Below are positions 35,603-48,300 of a stretch of DNA of 64,000 bases, piece by piece. The notes under the pieces are model-generated. The model saw only the letters and a program-made list of their open reading frames with translations, searched no databases and was not told the DNA's origin. Source of the DNA: Tolypocladium sp. Sup5 PDA-1 (taxonomy: Eukaryota > Ascomycota > Sordariomycetes > Hypocreales > Ophiocordycipitaceae); assembly GCA_000750105.3 (NCBI GenBank), contig JPHH03000011.1, positions 1-64,000 on the forward strand. The letters run 5' to 3'. The position numbers and the translations under genes were made by a program. The first letter of the stretch is position 1. The number at the start of each line of letters is the position of its first letter.

Positions 35603-36159
35603 GGCTGCGCTGAAGCCCGGAGAGGCGCATCAAGAGGAGCAGACACGGTGGAGGGTTTGCACGCCGAGTCCATCGGCGAGAAGTCGACTTGAAGATGGCG
35701 GGGAGCGTCCAAGGTGAACAAATTTTTGGCGGTCCAGAGCGGCAGAATTCTGCCCGCTGGAGCTGGGTGGGTCACTGGCGCTGCCTCCACTGGCGCTGCC
35801 TCCACTGGCGCTGCCTAGGTCCACTGTCGCACGACCCGCCAGTCACCTCACTCACCTGCTGGGCTCTGCAATTCTTCCGCAGCTCTGAGGTTGTCCATCT
35901 CTCACCAACGAACTTCAACATCGCCAAACGCCAGCGTATCCGACGGCCCAGGCTGGGACTCGCTGCCACTCACCGGCCACCTCGCTGCCCGAGAACCGAG
36001 CAGATACACTCAGTGCACGTTCCGCTCTCTCGGCTCTGGTGCTGTAGAGAGAGGGGAGAGGCCAACACCGAGCTCGACACCAACCGCGCTCGCAGCGACA
36101 AACAGACCAACCCTACCGACAGCCACGACGCCCACCGTCCGAGAACTTTAACATCCAGC
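35603..36159. promoter_or_regulatory. divergent RPA190-PRP3 promoter region
   Basis: 557 bp between two start codons facing away from each other. It contains the 15-bp tandem repeat at 35773-35816. A frame open upstream of the PRP3 ATG has no ATG of its own before it, so I treat it as untranslated. Confidence 0.65.
35773..35816. repeat. 15-bp tandem repeat in the RPA190-PRP3 promoter
   Basis: CACTGGCGCTGCCTC is repeated at 35773, 35788 and 35803, the last copy nearly complete. Confidence 0.9.
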
Positions 36160-37703
36160 ATGGACCCCTCGCAGCCAGCGGGCCTGGGCCCTCGCCACGA
36201 TGCCTCCTCACGAGTCCAGAAGCCTGAGTCTGCCGCCGACAAGATGGCTGCTCTCAAGGCTCGCGTTGCCGCCGCCATCGGCACCAGCAAGGCCAAAGGA
36301 GGCTTGAACATCGGACTGCATCCGGCCCTGGAAGATCTGGGATCGTGGAAATCGCAGGCCAGAAGTAGGGACAGTTCGAAGACGCAGCAGCGCCCCCTGT
36401 CAGAGCCCGTCAGATCCCCCCACGGCGCGCAAAACGCCGGCTCCGCGCAGGCCAGCCGACCAGACCAGCAAAGAGGCCAAAAGAACCCCTACTTTGACGA
36501 GAACCTTGCGTCCCAGACAACCGGGAGCAAGCGGCGAGAGCCAAAGCGCCTGGTCTTCAACCAGAAGGGCAAATACATTCAGCAAGCCAGCGCGCTCCGC
36601 CGGCAGGCCGCCCTCGAGGCCATGAAGAAGCGCATTGCGGAGCAAACGCGAAAGGCTGGCATTGACGAGGACCTAGACGTCGAAAAGAATTTTGTGGTGC
36701 AGGAGCCTCCCGACCTTGAATGGTGGGACGAGGGCCTCGTCGATGGACAGAACTACGACGCCATCAACAACCCTGCAAAGCTCAAACTCACCACGCCCGA
36801 CAGCATTGTGACCGAATACGTCCAGCACCCGGTTGCAGTCGAGCCGCCTCAGGACCGCCGCGCGCCCGCCGCAAAGCCCATGTTTTTGACGGCAAAGGAG
36901 CAAGCAAAGCTTCGGCGCCAGCGACGAATGGCAGAGCTCAAGGAGATGCAGGCAAAGATCCGACTCGGCCTGGTCCCGGCTCCGCCTCCCAAGGTCAAAA
37001 AGGGCAACCTGATGCGTGTTCTCGGAGATGGTAAGTCGCCCACCGATTCCACCAAAGACCCATACGCAGACCTCGTGCTAATACACGTTCAAATTCAGTT
37101 GCTGTCAAAGACCCTACGGCCGTCGAAGCGAGGGTGAACCGCGAGATCGCCGACCGATTCCAGCAGCATGTTGTGGCGAACGAGGAACGACAGTTGACCA
37201 AGGAGCAGAAGCAGGAGAAGCTAGCCAAGAATCAGCAGCAGGACGCGGACAAAGGCATCCATGTCTTGGTGTTCAAGATCATGAGCCTGGCCAACGGCCA
37301 ACACCGTTACAAGATCGGAGTCAACGCTGAACAGCTGGGGCTCACTGGAATCTGCATCATGCACCCCAAGTTCAACCTGGTGGTCGTCGAGGGCGGAGCG
37401 TGGAGCATCAACAAATACAAGAAGTTGATGCTCAACCGTCTTGACTGGACGGAAAATACCCCGTCAAAATCGCGAAATGAGGCACGGGACACTGCCCGTG
37501 ATTGGCTTATGGCCGAGGCCAAGGATGGAACACTGAAGGACATGTCGCTCAATGAATGCAAGCTCATCTTCGAGGGCGAACAAAAGGCGCGGGTGTTCCG
37601 GAAATGGGGCAGCAAGGTCTGCGAGACGGACGCCGAGGCCAGGGAGGCCCTGACCCGTGCCAAGATGGAGAACTTTTGGGCACTGGCCAAGGGCTTCCCC
37701 TAG
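36160..37703 (+). CDS. PRP3: U4/U6 snRNP splicing factor Prp3
   Basis: A component of the U4/U6 and U4/U6.U5 snRNP needed for spliceosome activation. Two exons (36160-37030, 37099-37703) encode about 491 residues, comparable to yeast Prp3 (469). The N-terminus is Ser/Gln-rich. The conserved PRP3 region begins around 110-130 (NPYFDENLA, KRLVFNQKGKYI) and includes EPPDLEWWDEGLV and FLTAKEQAKLRRQRRMAELK. The C-terminal DUF1115-type domain covers about 365-491 (NRLDWTE, CKLIFEGEQKARVFRKW). The intron (37031-37098) has a GTAAGT donor and TTCAG acceptor and splits a valine codon. The start ATG at 36160 opens MDPSQPAG after an in-frame leader lacking ATG. It shares its promoter region with RPA190. 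Confidence 0.95.
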
Positions 37704-39275
37704 ATGCATGAGCCCTCGACAGCTGTGTGTCTTTGAAGTTGGAGCGAGTGTGATCCCGGCATCAGGCACGTTGGCACGGAGGAGGCCTCTACGGTGCTGG
37801 TATCATGGTATGAGACCAAGTGGTGGGAGCGCTGCTGAGCTTTACTGGTACGTACATCGCGCCAGGACACAAGGACACAAGAAAGAGGAGGGCCACGAAG
37901 TTGTTTACTGACACGGACAGGCGACAACAGGGCCCTAATGGAGAGCTGATTGTCTTCGTCCGCGGAATCTCGCTGGCAGTGGGCACCTGTTGGGTCGAGC
38001 TGGGTGTTGTTGGAGCCGGCATGAAGCATGGTGTCATAGCCGCTTTCGTATGACCACCGGCCGGAGAGGCACGCATTGGACGAGCATAGAGTCGTCATTC
38101 TTAATACAAGCTGACCAGCAGCTGCCCACCCTTTCCCCCGACCGACGCAGTTGCAATGTGTTCGCCCACGGTTGTGGTTTACCTTGACGTGATTTCGAGA
38201 TCCATCGCCGTTGTCAGATTTGGCCAAACTGCACCTCGTCGGTAGTTCCGAGGCCTCATTGACGCCCCTGGCTGCCCATGGCTGCCCAACCATCATGGGC
38301 AAATGTGGGTGGTGCAGAAAACGTAACGATCAGGGCGTATGGCCTCGACAACTGATGCCGTACGAGGCTCTCACGCCCGCGAATGTCGACGTCGTACTCC
38401 GCATCGCTGACCAACGTACAAGGGCCTTGGCCATGGCCCCCACGGATAGCATTTCACTTGCATGCCAGCCGTTATTATTATTGCTCGTAGCGCCTAGTTG
38501 CCTCCGAGGCTGCCTCTCGACTCATCGGCCGCCTTGCCCTAGGTCCGGTCCTGGGCAGAGTGCAGCTTCTGGCGTAGCGTCAGCTGAATGCCTCGATGCG
38601 GACATGCTGGGTAGGCAGCGTCACACACACCCAGAGCCACAGAGGAAATGGCCAACGGTTCCCGCCTATGTTATCGTTTGTTGTCGCTATTGCTGCCTCG
38701 GAGTGTTGAGGAACCGCACACTTGACTTCAGGGGTTTCTCCAAGGCACCCTCATATCCATGGACTGCATTAGTTTGCGCCCAACAAAGGCAAAGGCGTGC
38801 CTGGCTTGGTCTCGATTGAGAGCAGCAGAGCACCCAAACCAACACGAGCCAACCAACAGCCCCTCGTTGATCGAGGTGGCTTGCTCCAGTTCACCCAGCC
38901 AAGGATGCCTAGGATGCATAAGTAGTGGTGTAACCTGGCTCCCAACACCTCACGATCGCCTGGCCGTTATCCCCTGGGCTGTACCGACATACGGGCAACA
39001 AGACGGTCGAACCCCCAAGGGCATCGCAGTTCCCATTTACGAGAAACAGAACAACCCCATAACCATGTTAATCTCATGATCCCGTGTTTACTCCCAACGC
39101 CGCCCAAATCTTTCCGTCTACACGCCGGAGACTTTTATACCTAGACATGATACGTACAGCGGAATTTATGTTAATCAACCCTTTCTACACCAACCGAGCA
39201 AGACATGCCGCGGAAGATATACCCCGTTTATGGATCTGTCGCGGCCACGAATCACGACAAGTAGTTCTCTCCTCG
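37704..39275. other. intergenic between tail-to-tail PRP3 and the second C2H2 gene
   Basis: A 1.57-kb gap. Open frames of up to about 200 codons are antisense to one another and unlike any protein I know. No RNA gene or repeat is evident. Confidence 0.55.
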
Positions 39276-40668
39276 TTACCTGCCCCAAAGTTGACCTGAC
39301 ATTGGCGCACATTTTTCCATCTCCGTGACTCTGCTGGAAGCTAAAGAATTCGCATGGCTTGCAGTCATGGGAGGCAGAGTTCTTGTAGTCGATGCCGCCC
39401 GGTCGAAGCCGGATCGGCCTACTCGATCCGCTGGGTCCACGCCATCGTGATTGTGGTTCTCTAACCGCAGATCTAGCGTTCCGATATCGAATCTCTTGGA
39501 GCAACCGTCTTCCATGTGCCTGGAGTCGCCGCCTGGATTAGCTTGTGCCCAGAACAAGGGGGCAGTTTCCAGCCCTCAAAGCTCCGTTGGGCTCTCACCT
39601 CCGTAGCGTATCCTTGCGAGCAAAGAGCCGCCCGCAGAAATCACAACGGTGGTTGCGTTCCTTCTTGTGGACGCTCTGGTGATGCCTTTGGAGATCCGTC
39701 TTGCGGACAAACTTCTTGTTGCAACCGCTGACAAAACAAGGGAACGGGTACTCTCGTTGCTCGTCATGAGTCTCCATGTGCGACTTAAAGTTGTAGCTGC
39801 GACTGAAGAACTTGCCACATCCCTCCACGCTACACTGGAAGTTGGCATCTTCCTTGGTCGTGTGTTTTCGAGACCCCCGCCGTGACCGCGTCAGGCTTGC
39901 CGAGCGAGTTGCAGTACTCGGTGTGGCTGGCAGTTCACAGGGAGACTGTCCCGAAGCCGGAAATTGCGAGGCCTCACTGCTCTGTTTTTTCCACGAGGAT
40001 ACGGGGCTTTCGGCGACAAATTGAGGCGAGGCGATGTGGAATGAAGACATCGAAGGGGCATAGTGAGCCTGGAGACCCCCGGCGATCGGATAAGGCGGTG
40101 ATTCTAGAGACGGGCCACCTAATGAACCCATGTCCATCTTGACTGCCTGTGTCATATGGTGTAAGCCATATCCGAAGGATGTTCGAATACTTGCTGAGTT
40201 AGTAGATGCCAGATCAACGTGTGCTAAGTGAGACGGCGTGCGTGGTGCTGTAGAGCTGCCGGAGGAGGCCGCAAGGTAACCCCCTCCAGGGGTATATTGT
40301 ACGGGGGAGAGTCCAGGTTCGTAGTCTGCGAAGGGGTCGTAGTCGGTAGAGAGTACGTTGGGGCCGGACGATGAAGAAGATATCGCGGCGAATGTTGCCG
40401 GAGCCGTATCCGGGTATCTCCACCCCGGATCGGCCATGGCGTCCGGCGGAGGAAGAGCCTTCTTTGCGTTGCGCCTGTCGGCGAGGAAGTTGAAGGATCG
40501 GTACGGAGAGGGCGGCCCGTAGTGGAGGTCAAAGAGACGTGGAGAAGGATAGCTGGCGGCTGCAGCCTCCAACGGGCAACCTGAATCGAAGCCACAGGTC
40601 GGTGATCGGGACAACTTTTGCTGTGACAAGGTCGGTGACGGGATCATCGATGGAGGAGTGAGGTCCAT
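39276..40668 (-). CDS. C2H2 zinc-finger transcription factor, Swi5/Ace2-like finger block
   Basis: Two exons (40668-39599, 39519-39276) encode about 437 residues. I chose the ATG at 40668 (MDLTPPSMIPSP) because no earlier in-frame ATG exists. The first 300 residues are Ser/Pro/Tyr-rich and disordered-looking, with a basic patch (RSRRGSRKH) before the fingers. Finger 1 is CSVEGCGKFFSRSYNFKSHMETH and finger 2 is CFVSGCNKKFVRKTDLQRHHQSVH. Finger 3 is CDFCGRLFARKDTLRRHMEDGC, whose last ligand is Cys, so it is C2HC. The intron (39520-39598, GTGAGA donor) cuts finger 3, and splicing restores RRHMEDGC. The three-finger spacing resembles Swi5/Ace2-type regulators, but that is a family-level impression. 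It is the only recognised gene before a 5.9-kb gene-poor stretch. Confidence 0.85.
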
Positions 40669-43600
40669 GTCGAAAACCGTTGACGGCCCGTCCGCTCTGA
40701 AGCTTCGAGATAGCCCGCTGCCGCGCCCCTGTATCAACCGATCACGGTGGATCGACCGCAAGAGGTGATGTCAGTATCATGGGTCGTCTCCGAGCAACCT
40801 GGTCAAGGCCACCGGGCAAGCCTGCCCGTCCGCGACGGCCTCCTCCCCAGCTCAGAGAGAAACACCGCCGGGAACGACTGGTAAGCAGGACGGAGATGGA
40901 CAAGAAGTACGCCAATCGAGTAGTTGCAGTGGTCTGGATAGGGCCCTTTATTGTAGAACTTGGTGTAAGACAAAGAGCCCGGCTAGACCCTCGGTCGTAC
41001 GCGGTGCGAGATAACTGGCGAGTGGATGAGTACGGCGAGGTGACTGGATGCTCCGCGGAGAAGACTGGAAGTAGTGGGTTGGGAGGAGTCGCAAGGCCAC
41101 GAGATTGTGATGCTGAAGTGAAGTAGACGGAAGATGAGAGTATCTATCAGACGGAGCCAGCTTCTCGATGAAGGGTAGAAAATATGGTCCCCGGCAGTGG
41201 GCCGACAAAGCTGGGTGACTTGTACCTGGACGTGAAGGCTCCCGGGGGGTGACAGACGACTTGTAAGGCATGTATGCGTGGCTGCTGGGAGGATTTGGGC
41301 TGCATCGACATGGGGGCCAACCGAGAGTCAGGTCATCAGGATATGTACGGATGTACTGCAATTGTATGGAGGCGGGCAAGGGGAGTCTTGAAGAGCATCC
41401 ATTGGAGATGATGGGACGGCACACGCCGAGCCAACTCTGAATCAACCGGAGCCGATGCGTACGAGCACGTACGAGTACAATACATATGACTACGGACTAC
41501 GAGTACGCACGAGTAATTACTTCCCACTTCAGACGTGACAGCAACTCCATGCTTCTCCCACCACCAACCAGGACGACAGACAGACGGGAGCCCTGTCAGG
41601 GCCTTGCCAGGGGGTCCACAGAGACCGCACAGCCCGGCGAGAGATCTTGAAGGCACGTCCAATGTCTGGCGCCAACGCGCCGATTGGCACGGCTTGGTTG
41701 CGTTGTTGGGTCTCTGCCCTCTACGGACTAGTTGTGTTGCTACCGTCAGGGATAGATGGTAGAGTACTCGTAGTCCGTCGTGGAGTGGCGCAGGGGGTGA
41801 CGCTTCACTGCGCGATGTTCGGACAATTCCTCTTCGGTCAGACGTCGTGGCCTCGCTGCACAACGGCGGTCCAGGCAAGCCAGGATCTCGCCCGGCCGTC
41901 GGTGCAAAGCCTGGGTCCACGGAGCTGCAGCTGCACCCAATTCGATGCTGCTGCAACAGCAGTCGTGGAACCATGCTCCGTCGGGCCAAGTCCCCCGAGG
42001 GGCCTGCGTATAACGGCAAGGAGACAACAGCAACCAACAGCAGTTGTTGCTGCTAGCTCACCTCGCCCTCGGCCATGGTCCGGCACCGCGAGACATGGAT
42101 GGATGCTGGATGCTGGATGCTGGATGCCTTGGGACCGTTGAGCAGTCCATGTCCCCCGGACCACAAAGCACCAGACGACAGAGGGCCCTTGCTGCTGCCA
42201 ATGCGTGGTGACTGCCGCCTTGCGTTCTTCAGCGGTTTGGGAGGGCCTCGAGGGCCTATCGGGGAACCGGGCGATCCGGAGCTGGGGTCGCACGACATGT
42301 AAGCTGGAACTTGCTGGGAGGTTGCACATGGCACACCCCGGGGGCTGACACTACGAGTACGCGCCAGGCGACCGACGGGGCACTGTATGGGTCATGTACG
42401 GGCACCACATGGTCGCTGGATGCCTGCCAAGGTGTCCAATGTTTTAGGTATGAGTCTGGAAAGGAGTAGGTCAGCGAGCAGGGTGTCCAATTGCAACGGT
42501 TGCGGGCGCAAAAGGCCAGGGTCTCGGTGGGTAATCCAGGCTCGTAAGCTCGAGGTGACAGCCCAAGCGAGCCCAGGCTGTCATTTTTCGCTCTCTGTTG
42601 GGTCTGGCAACACCTAATAAGCAGATACGAGTACAGACGAGTGGCATAATAACCTGTGGGCGCGGATGCGGCCGGGGGTCCGGGGGTCCGGCCGCGGGAT
42701 ACCGAGGCGACGGTCATGCCAGATCCCGGGGAGAAGAAAAAGAACAGGAACGAGAACAAGACAGGAAAAGCTGCCAAACATTGGAATCAGCCTATTTCAG
42801 GACTGCACGAGACGGGCAGAGCAAGCCGGGTTACTCGGGTCCGGCATCCGCACCCTCGCCAGACATCAAATTGGGAACCCTCAGCCCCCCGTCTTGCCCC
42901 CGTTCTCGTCGTTCCATTTGCAGTCCCAGAGAAGCCGAGCCCCCACACCCAGGACAAGGGTCGTGACGCTACTGTTCCTGTGTCGATGCCTGTTGGCGCG
43001 ATCTGCAACGCGAGGACTTGACAGGGCGAAACTCAAATACAAAGTCGAACAGTCGAACGGCCCGAGACGCACGAGACTGACGGCTAATACGCATCAAACA
43101 GTCCAGCAATTGTCGGCAGTATTGTGGGCATTGCCAGGCAGCAGAATCACTGCCAGCGGTCCTGGCGATCGGCATTTCCTGTTGCTGATTGCCAACACCC
43201 TCGGCTCCCGACGCGCAAACCAACAGATAACCAGCAGCTTCAGCCGTCTGTTTCGAGTCAATGGCACGTCTGAGCCCCTTTCTGCCCTTCCTGCCCTTTC
43301 TGGCAAATCCAAGTACTTTGTACGTAGTCCGTACAGCCCAGAGGCAAGATTTGGGCGCCCGCCTATGTACTCCGTACTTGTATTGGTGTTGCAAGTCGAT
43401 GTCGAGCATCCAGCAGATCTCACGACCCGAGTCGAGGCGTCACAAACGACAGCTTCCGAGCGGGATCGGCCCTGAAGAAATGAGCAGAGTGGTCCCAGCC
43501 GCGACGCCCTGATGCTTGGCATCTGCCCCTGGCCAGACAGACCAGGCCGCAATTCGGGGGACCAGGATCTTGGTGCTTGGAGGGAGACGCGAGGGCATGC

Positions 43601-46600
43601 CGCGGATTGTCCTTTTAAGCGCTCAAGCGCCGACGTTACCTCAATTCGCGACTTGACGCCTGCCATTGCGCCGTGTCCTACTGTACTGTATGTACATGTA
43701 CGGAGCAGCTCCGGTGCCGACTGGACATGGCCTTTGTACGACTACAAGTGCCGCATCTCATGCGATTGACGGTGGTGTTACAATCGTCCTTGCAATCGGC
43801 ATCGATTGCCAAAACTTTACTCCGTACATTCACTGTTGACTCTGTGAGCTGTGCCAAAAGTTTGGTGGATCGTCAACACTCAATGCCTACTCGTATGCTC
43901 GAGATTCCCACGACCCGGCGCTCGTCAGCCCACATGCCTGCACATGCGTATTTGCGGACTTTCATACAGCTAGTGGCAGCAACCAAGAGTATTTGTTATA
44001 CTGCAGCAGGCATATTGAGTGGGGACGGGCCCAGCTTTGGTCTTACATGCTACATGTTTGCCTTGTCTTACACGTGCCACCGTACGAAGTACAATCCAGG
44101 TCCTAGACTGAAAGGCCGTCAAAGCTCCAGCGGGCTGCGGCAGGCACTCGTGCTCAAACAACAGGCTATTGAGGTACGACTCTATGGCCTCAACAACTTC
44201 AACCATGTTCCAAGTGCCAACACCCGTCGTTCTGCTTCTCCTAGGATAACGCATATATCCACGACCTCGACTCTTGCTACTCGTACATATTTTCTCCCCA
44301 CAGCACGCAAGTTATTGCTGAGCACTTTCCACTCGCCGCAGGATCCTACCCCATGTAAGATGGCGTCTCGCAAAGAACCCACCCTGACTAGCCCGAGGAC
44401 CCCACGCTTGCGTGGACTGTCATATGTACGAGTATGCATGTTCGGCAAATGCAAGCGCTTTGGCGCCGACATCGACAAAGGTTCAGGGACGTCATGAGCT
44501 AGTGATAGCGTCTGACGACTCAACCAGGTTGACTCGGGTCTCGGTGCGATGGCAACTGGAGGCCATCTTCCCAAGGCACACCTGCCACGCACCCTCATCG
44601 ATACATGCATGGGTCCCCCAGCTGTCCAGATGCGCAATAATACCTAGTTCGCGTTCAAGGCTCAAGGGCCTCGGAGTAGTTCCCCATTCTATACCTCACA
44701 ACCTGGACAGTCCAGAGTGTGGCGTACTCGTACTCCGTGCTGTCTCTAGACTCGACCCGCGGCCATGGCCTAGGAAGCGGGTGATTCCATGTCAGTAATA
44801 ACAACCTGGCTCCACGGAGAGCCACAGGAATCACATGAATGGCATGGCTTCTTGACAAATCTTCAGCCCTGTAGGGTATCGTGCTGACGGCATAAGCCTA
44901 AAGTGGCATTTGTCGCGATAGCCGTTGACGATCGAAGAACTCCCTCTACCAGTGCGTTCATGTTGACTCGACGCCACCACACTGAGAAATACACCCCAAC
45001 TCGTTGCCTGTGGGCAGTCCCCGTTCACAAATACCTCACCCTCGCCTAAAAACGGTCTCCGAGGAGCTTTGGCCAACCCCTAGCTGTTGGGTCGGGTGAG
45101 TTCTGCATCGGGGAGAGCCCATTTCCTTGACGGCATCGCCACTTGCATCGTCAACCGGAGGCCTTTGCGCCACAAAAACGACTCCGTTTCTCTTTGAATG
45201 TATTTCGTATTCGCCTCCATGTCTGTCTTCAACTCGCTCCAACCAACCTCCTCGGAAGTTGGCCACCCAACTCATTCCCCCACCCCCCGCGAATCCTGCA
45301 ACATAGGTATCCCGGGCTCGGGGCTGAGTCCACACTTGATCATTGAGAATGAGGCCTCCTTTACCCTTTTAAGCTGGCGAGTACTCTTCCTTCATCCTCA
45401 AGCTACGTTGCAGTACAAGTACGTTGCGTAGTCGTCATGAGGTCGCCTCCGAGGGTCTAGGCCCTGATCAGCGCTCTCTCGCATTAGGTCTTGTGCCTAA
45501 CTCATGATCCACGTTTTCCCGGGGCAGACTTCCCGCGGCGGGGTCAATAGATTCACAGTCTATCATCTGCAACCATATAACGGCTTTGCTGTCGTCATCA
45601 GCACTTGATCCCGAGAGCACCACATTATCCTATCACAAGTCTTTACGAACATACTTCTTCTACGGCCTAGATCTGTCAAACTATCTGTCGGTGGACTGGT
45701 TCTGTAGGCCGTACCGTCCCCCACCCGGAAAAGCATGCTGGGGGCTTCAGGGGCATGCATGGGGACTCATCTGCCTACGTAGCGCTTTTGAAAATGCTGC
45801 TGCCTGCATCATCTGACACACTGCGCCGCTCGGTTAACAAGACTCACTCATAGGCAGTTGGCCTTTGGGGGAGATTTGGCACTAGACCTAACTCCATGGC
45901 TCAAATCAGGGGTACTGGAACTTCCATGCCTTCACAACGTTCATGCTGCCATGGGACCAACAACAAGCGTGCTTCAGGCTTCGCGGCAGTTTCTCTTTCC
46001 GTTGAGAGTGTCCAGCAGACGCAGAGAAGAGTTGATGCGAGTTCACTTTCATATTAATGTATTCCAATGCCCTGTCCCAACAGCAAGGGCAGATACCCAA
46101 TGAATGACATGCAATGACGCTTGGTTCCGCGAGACCGACTTCCTCCCAGGTCATACATGCCCTTTGGGCTGTAAGAATACCATGTGTTATGCCCTGGCGA
46201 AGGAATTGACCTGGACCACAGCTCATGACGTTGGGGCGGACTAGAGAAGCCACTGTCAAGGGTATCGGGTGTACGGTAAGCCGCGGCTCTCCCTGACGGG
46301 CTCGTCACATGCCTTGTAGTGTGCGAAGGCTCCGACGCGTCCAGATAACGGGAAGGAAGAGTGAGGGAGAACAAGGAATTGGGAAATGTGCGGCGAGTAC
46401 AAGGTTAGAGGCTTCGCACACCAGAAGGGATGGTTCTAAAAATTGTTGCTCCGCAGCTGTGCCACACAGAGGCAATGTATTGGCAAGAAGTGTTGGTCGA
46501 AATCAAAAGACATGTACCCGAAATAGCCCCCTAGCCCAGCTACCGTAACTCGCCCCCCTGAGCGGTTCGCAGCTTGGGACACAAGGCCTAAACAGCACTG

Positions 46601-46618
46601 CCTTGATTTGGCCATGGC
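40669..46618. other. 5.9-kb intergenic region, no gene recognised
   Basis: The longest gene-free stretch in the window. Frames of up to about 270 codons occur but overlap on both strands, lack recognisable domains and have no coherent exon structure. It contains a 7-bp tandem repeat (GGATGCT, 42101-42127) and several copies of the GTACTCCGTAC word family (43367-43377, 43817-43828, about 44732). Composition is less GC-rich than the genes but not as AT-rich as the left-end repeat DNA. It could be a long promoter or leader for the C2H2 gene, a decayed region, or could hide a poorly conserved gene or non-coding RNA. Confidence 0.5.
42101..42127. repeat. 7-bp tandem repeat (GGATGCT)
   Basis: About four consecutive copies of GGATGCT, the last ending in C. 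Confidence 0.85.
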
Positions 46619-47629
46619 TCAACGGGCCGATTCGAGACTGGCACCGAGCAGTTCCCTCTTCACCTCGTCGACCTCGTCGGCAGTGCCACATACCAAGCCA
46701 GCTCTGTCGTCGCAGCTCTCCAGCGGCCGAGCCAGAATCCCCTCCCCGTCGACAGGGTCAATGGCCCTCCCATCGGCGCACTCCACGACGAGCGCAATGG
46801 GACACAGCTCATACAGGCGGCGCAACTTTGCCCTGCTCGCGGCCGTGACGGGAGAGACGTAGACGCCGTGGCCCTTGACCAGCGCGTGCACGACGTCCGG
46901 CACCAGGCCGCCGCTGTACCTCAGGGTGTATTTCTTTTCCACGTACTGCGTGATCAGACGCATGTATGACGGGCTCTCTGCCGCCGCGCGGAGGTTGGCA
47001 GGGGCAAAGTATCGCGTGGTGAAGGGCGGGTCGGCGAAGCGCACGCTGGACCGGATGACTGGGAACTGGAAGTCTTGCCCGCCAATTCCAACCTCGAAGC
47101 AAACGGGCTCAGCGCCTGGAACACGCAGGGCCACGATGGCAGTGGTTCGCGGCCCGAAGACGCCCAGGACGGCGGCGACTTGCCTCTCCGCGGGCGGCTG
47201 ATGAAGTGCCGACGCACCGTCCCAGATGCCGATGATGGCGCCTACTGTCCAGTTTGAGGCGATGATGGAGCTTCCGTCGAGCGGGTCGAAGGCGACTGTG
47301 TATTGCTCTGGTGATACCTCCTCTGCCGTCTGGCCTCGGCCTAGATCTTGAGAGTGCTGGACGGGCCGCTCCACGGGGTCTTCCTCGCTGCTCGCGGTCA
47401 CCACGGCTGGGCACTTGGCCAGGGCATCTCGGACGAGCTGCTCTGCCGCAACATCGACGTTGAGCTGGTCATCTCCAAATGCGTTTGCGGTGCCGGCGAG
47501 GGTGACGTTGTGCGCCGAACGCAGCGTGAAGGCGATGTCGGCGATGCAGTACAGGAGCGTCGGCAGCACCGACTTGCAGAGTGCCGGTCGTCCGACTGGC
47601 GACAGAAGTTGATCGAGTTGGCTATCCAT
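46619..47629 (-). CDS. FBPase-superfamily phosphatase, sedoheptulose-1,7-bisphosphatase-like
   Basis: A single exon of about 336 residues, the normal size for the fructose-1,6-/sedoheptulose-1,7-bisphosphatase superfamily. The start is ATG at 47629 (MDSQLDQLL); the upstream extension has no ATG. Around residue 90 ASSEEDP supplies the acidic metal ligands. Near 113-120 FDPLDGSS is the superfamily signature for Mg and phosphate binding, followed by NWTVGAIIGIW. Further on, KKYTLRYSGGLVPDVVHALVKGHGVYVSP matches the sugar-phosphate-binding half. Fungal members with this shape are generally annotated as sedoheptulose-1,7-bisphosphatase, although classical gluconeogenic FBPase has different flanking motifs. 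The likely role is cytosolic sugar bisphosphate hydrolysis; the substrate is not determined by sequence alone. Confidence 0.85.
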   Translation of the reverse strand: MDSQLDQLLSPVGRPALCKSVLPTLLYCIADIAFTLRSAHNVTLAGTANAFGDDQLNVDVAAEQLVRDALAKCPAVVTASSEEDPVERPVQHSQDLGRGQTAEEVSPEQYTVAFDPLDGSSIIASNWTVGAIIGIWDGASALHQPPAERQVAAVLGVFGPRTTAIVALRVPGAEPVCFEVGIGGQDFQFPVIRSSVRFADPPFTTRYFAPANLRAAAESPSYMRLITQYVEKKYTLRYSGGLVPDVVHALVKGHGVYVSPVTAASRAKLRRLYELCPIALVVECADGRAIDPVDGEGILARPLESCDDRAGLVCGTADEVDEVKRELLGASLESAR

Positions 47630-48300
47630 GATGTTGGGAGCAAGGAGCTTTGAAAACGACAACTGGACCGCGATACTCTCTCAGCTCTACTGACAGACAG
47701 CCGACTCCGTCTACGTGGTAGGTCGTCTTGGGGGTGTCTGACTCGCTTTCGACAAACTTGGAGTGACTGATACGACCAGCAGAGCCAGAGATGGTTGTCG
47801 TGAGGAAGCGCGAAATAACTTGACACTATCGTCGTCCGTCGCTCAATGGTTGAGGTCTCCACCCTTGCTACTCACCGAGTCGGGAACCACATACCACTTT
47901 CAGCCCCCCAAGAGCGCGCCGGGAGCTCATCCAGAGGCTCATTCGTGTTGAAGCAAGGTAATTGAGAGAGCACATTGCCATTGGTATTTGCATCAACGGC
48001 TGGCCTTTTGGCCTTTGCCATTGACTCTTGTGCAGGTGCAGGGCCCGGAAGCGGGAGTGGGGCCGCAAAGGATATCTTGCCGTACTCTGTACGAGTACAG
48101 GGGGCAACTCCGTAGAGAAGGCCAATTTGGGTGTCTGACCAGTGACCCGTCGAGGCCCTGGAAGACAGGACGGAGTGGCCCCGGGCTTGGCTCTAGTCAA
48201 GTCTTTCTTATCCGGGCTCATCACTGGTAGAGGAATATCGCCTGGGCGAAAAGTCCTATACCCCTTGCTTGCTCGTCGCCCCCCCCACCCTGCAAACCCT
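47630..48300. other. intergenic, no gene recognised
   Basis: A 671-bp gap holding the phosphatase promoter and the 3' end of the next gene. It contains a GTAC-type word pair near 48098-48110 and short C runs. Nothing else is seen. Confidence 0.6.

Noticed and set aside
41336..44637. Frames of 150-274 codons in the 5.9-kb gap
   Set aside because: No domain, no coherent exon structure, and mutually overlapping; kept only as an observation about the gap.
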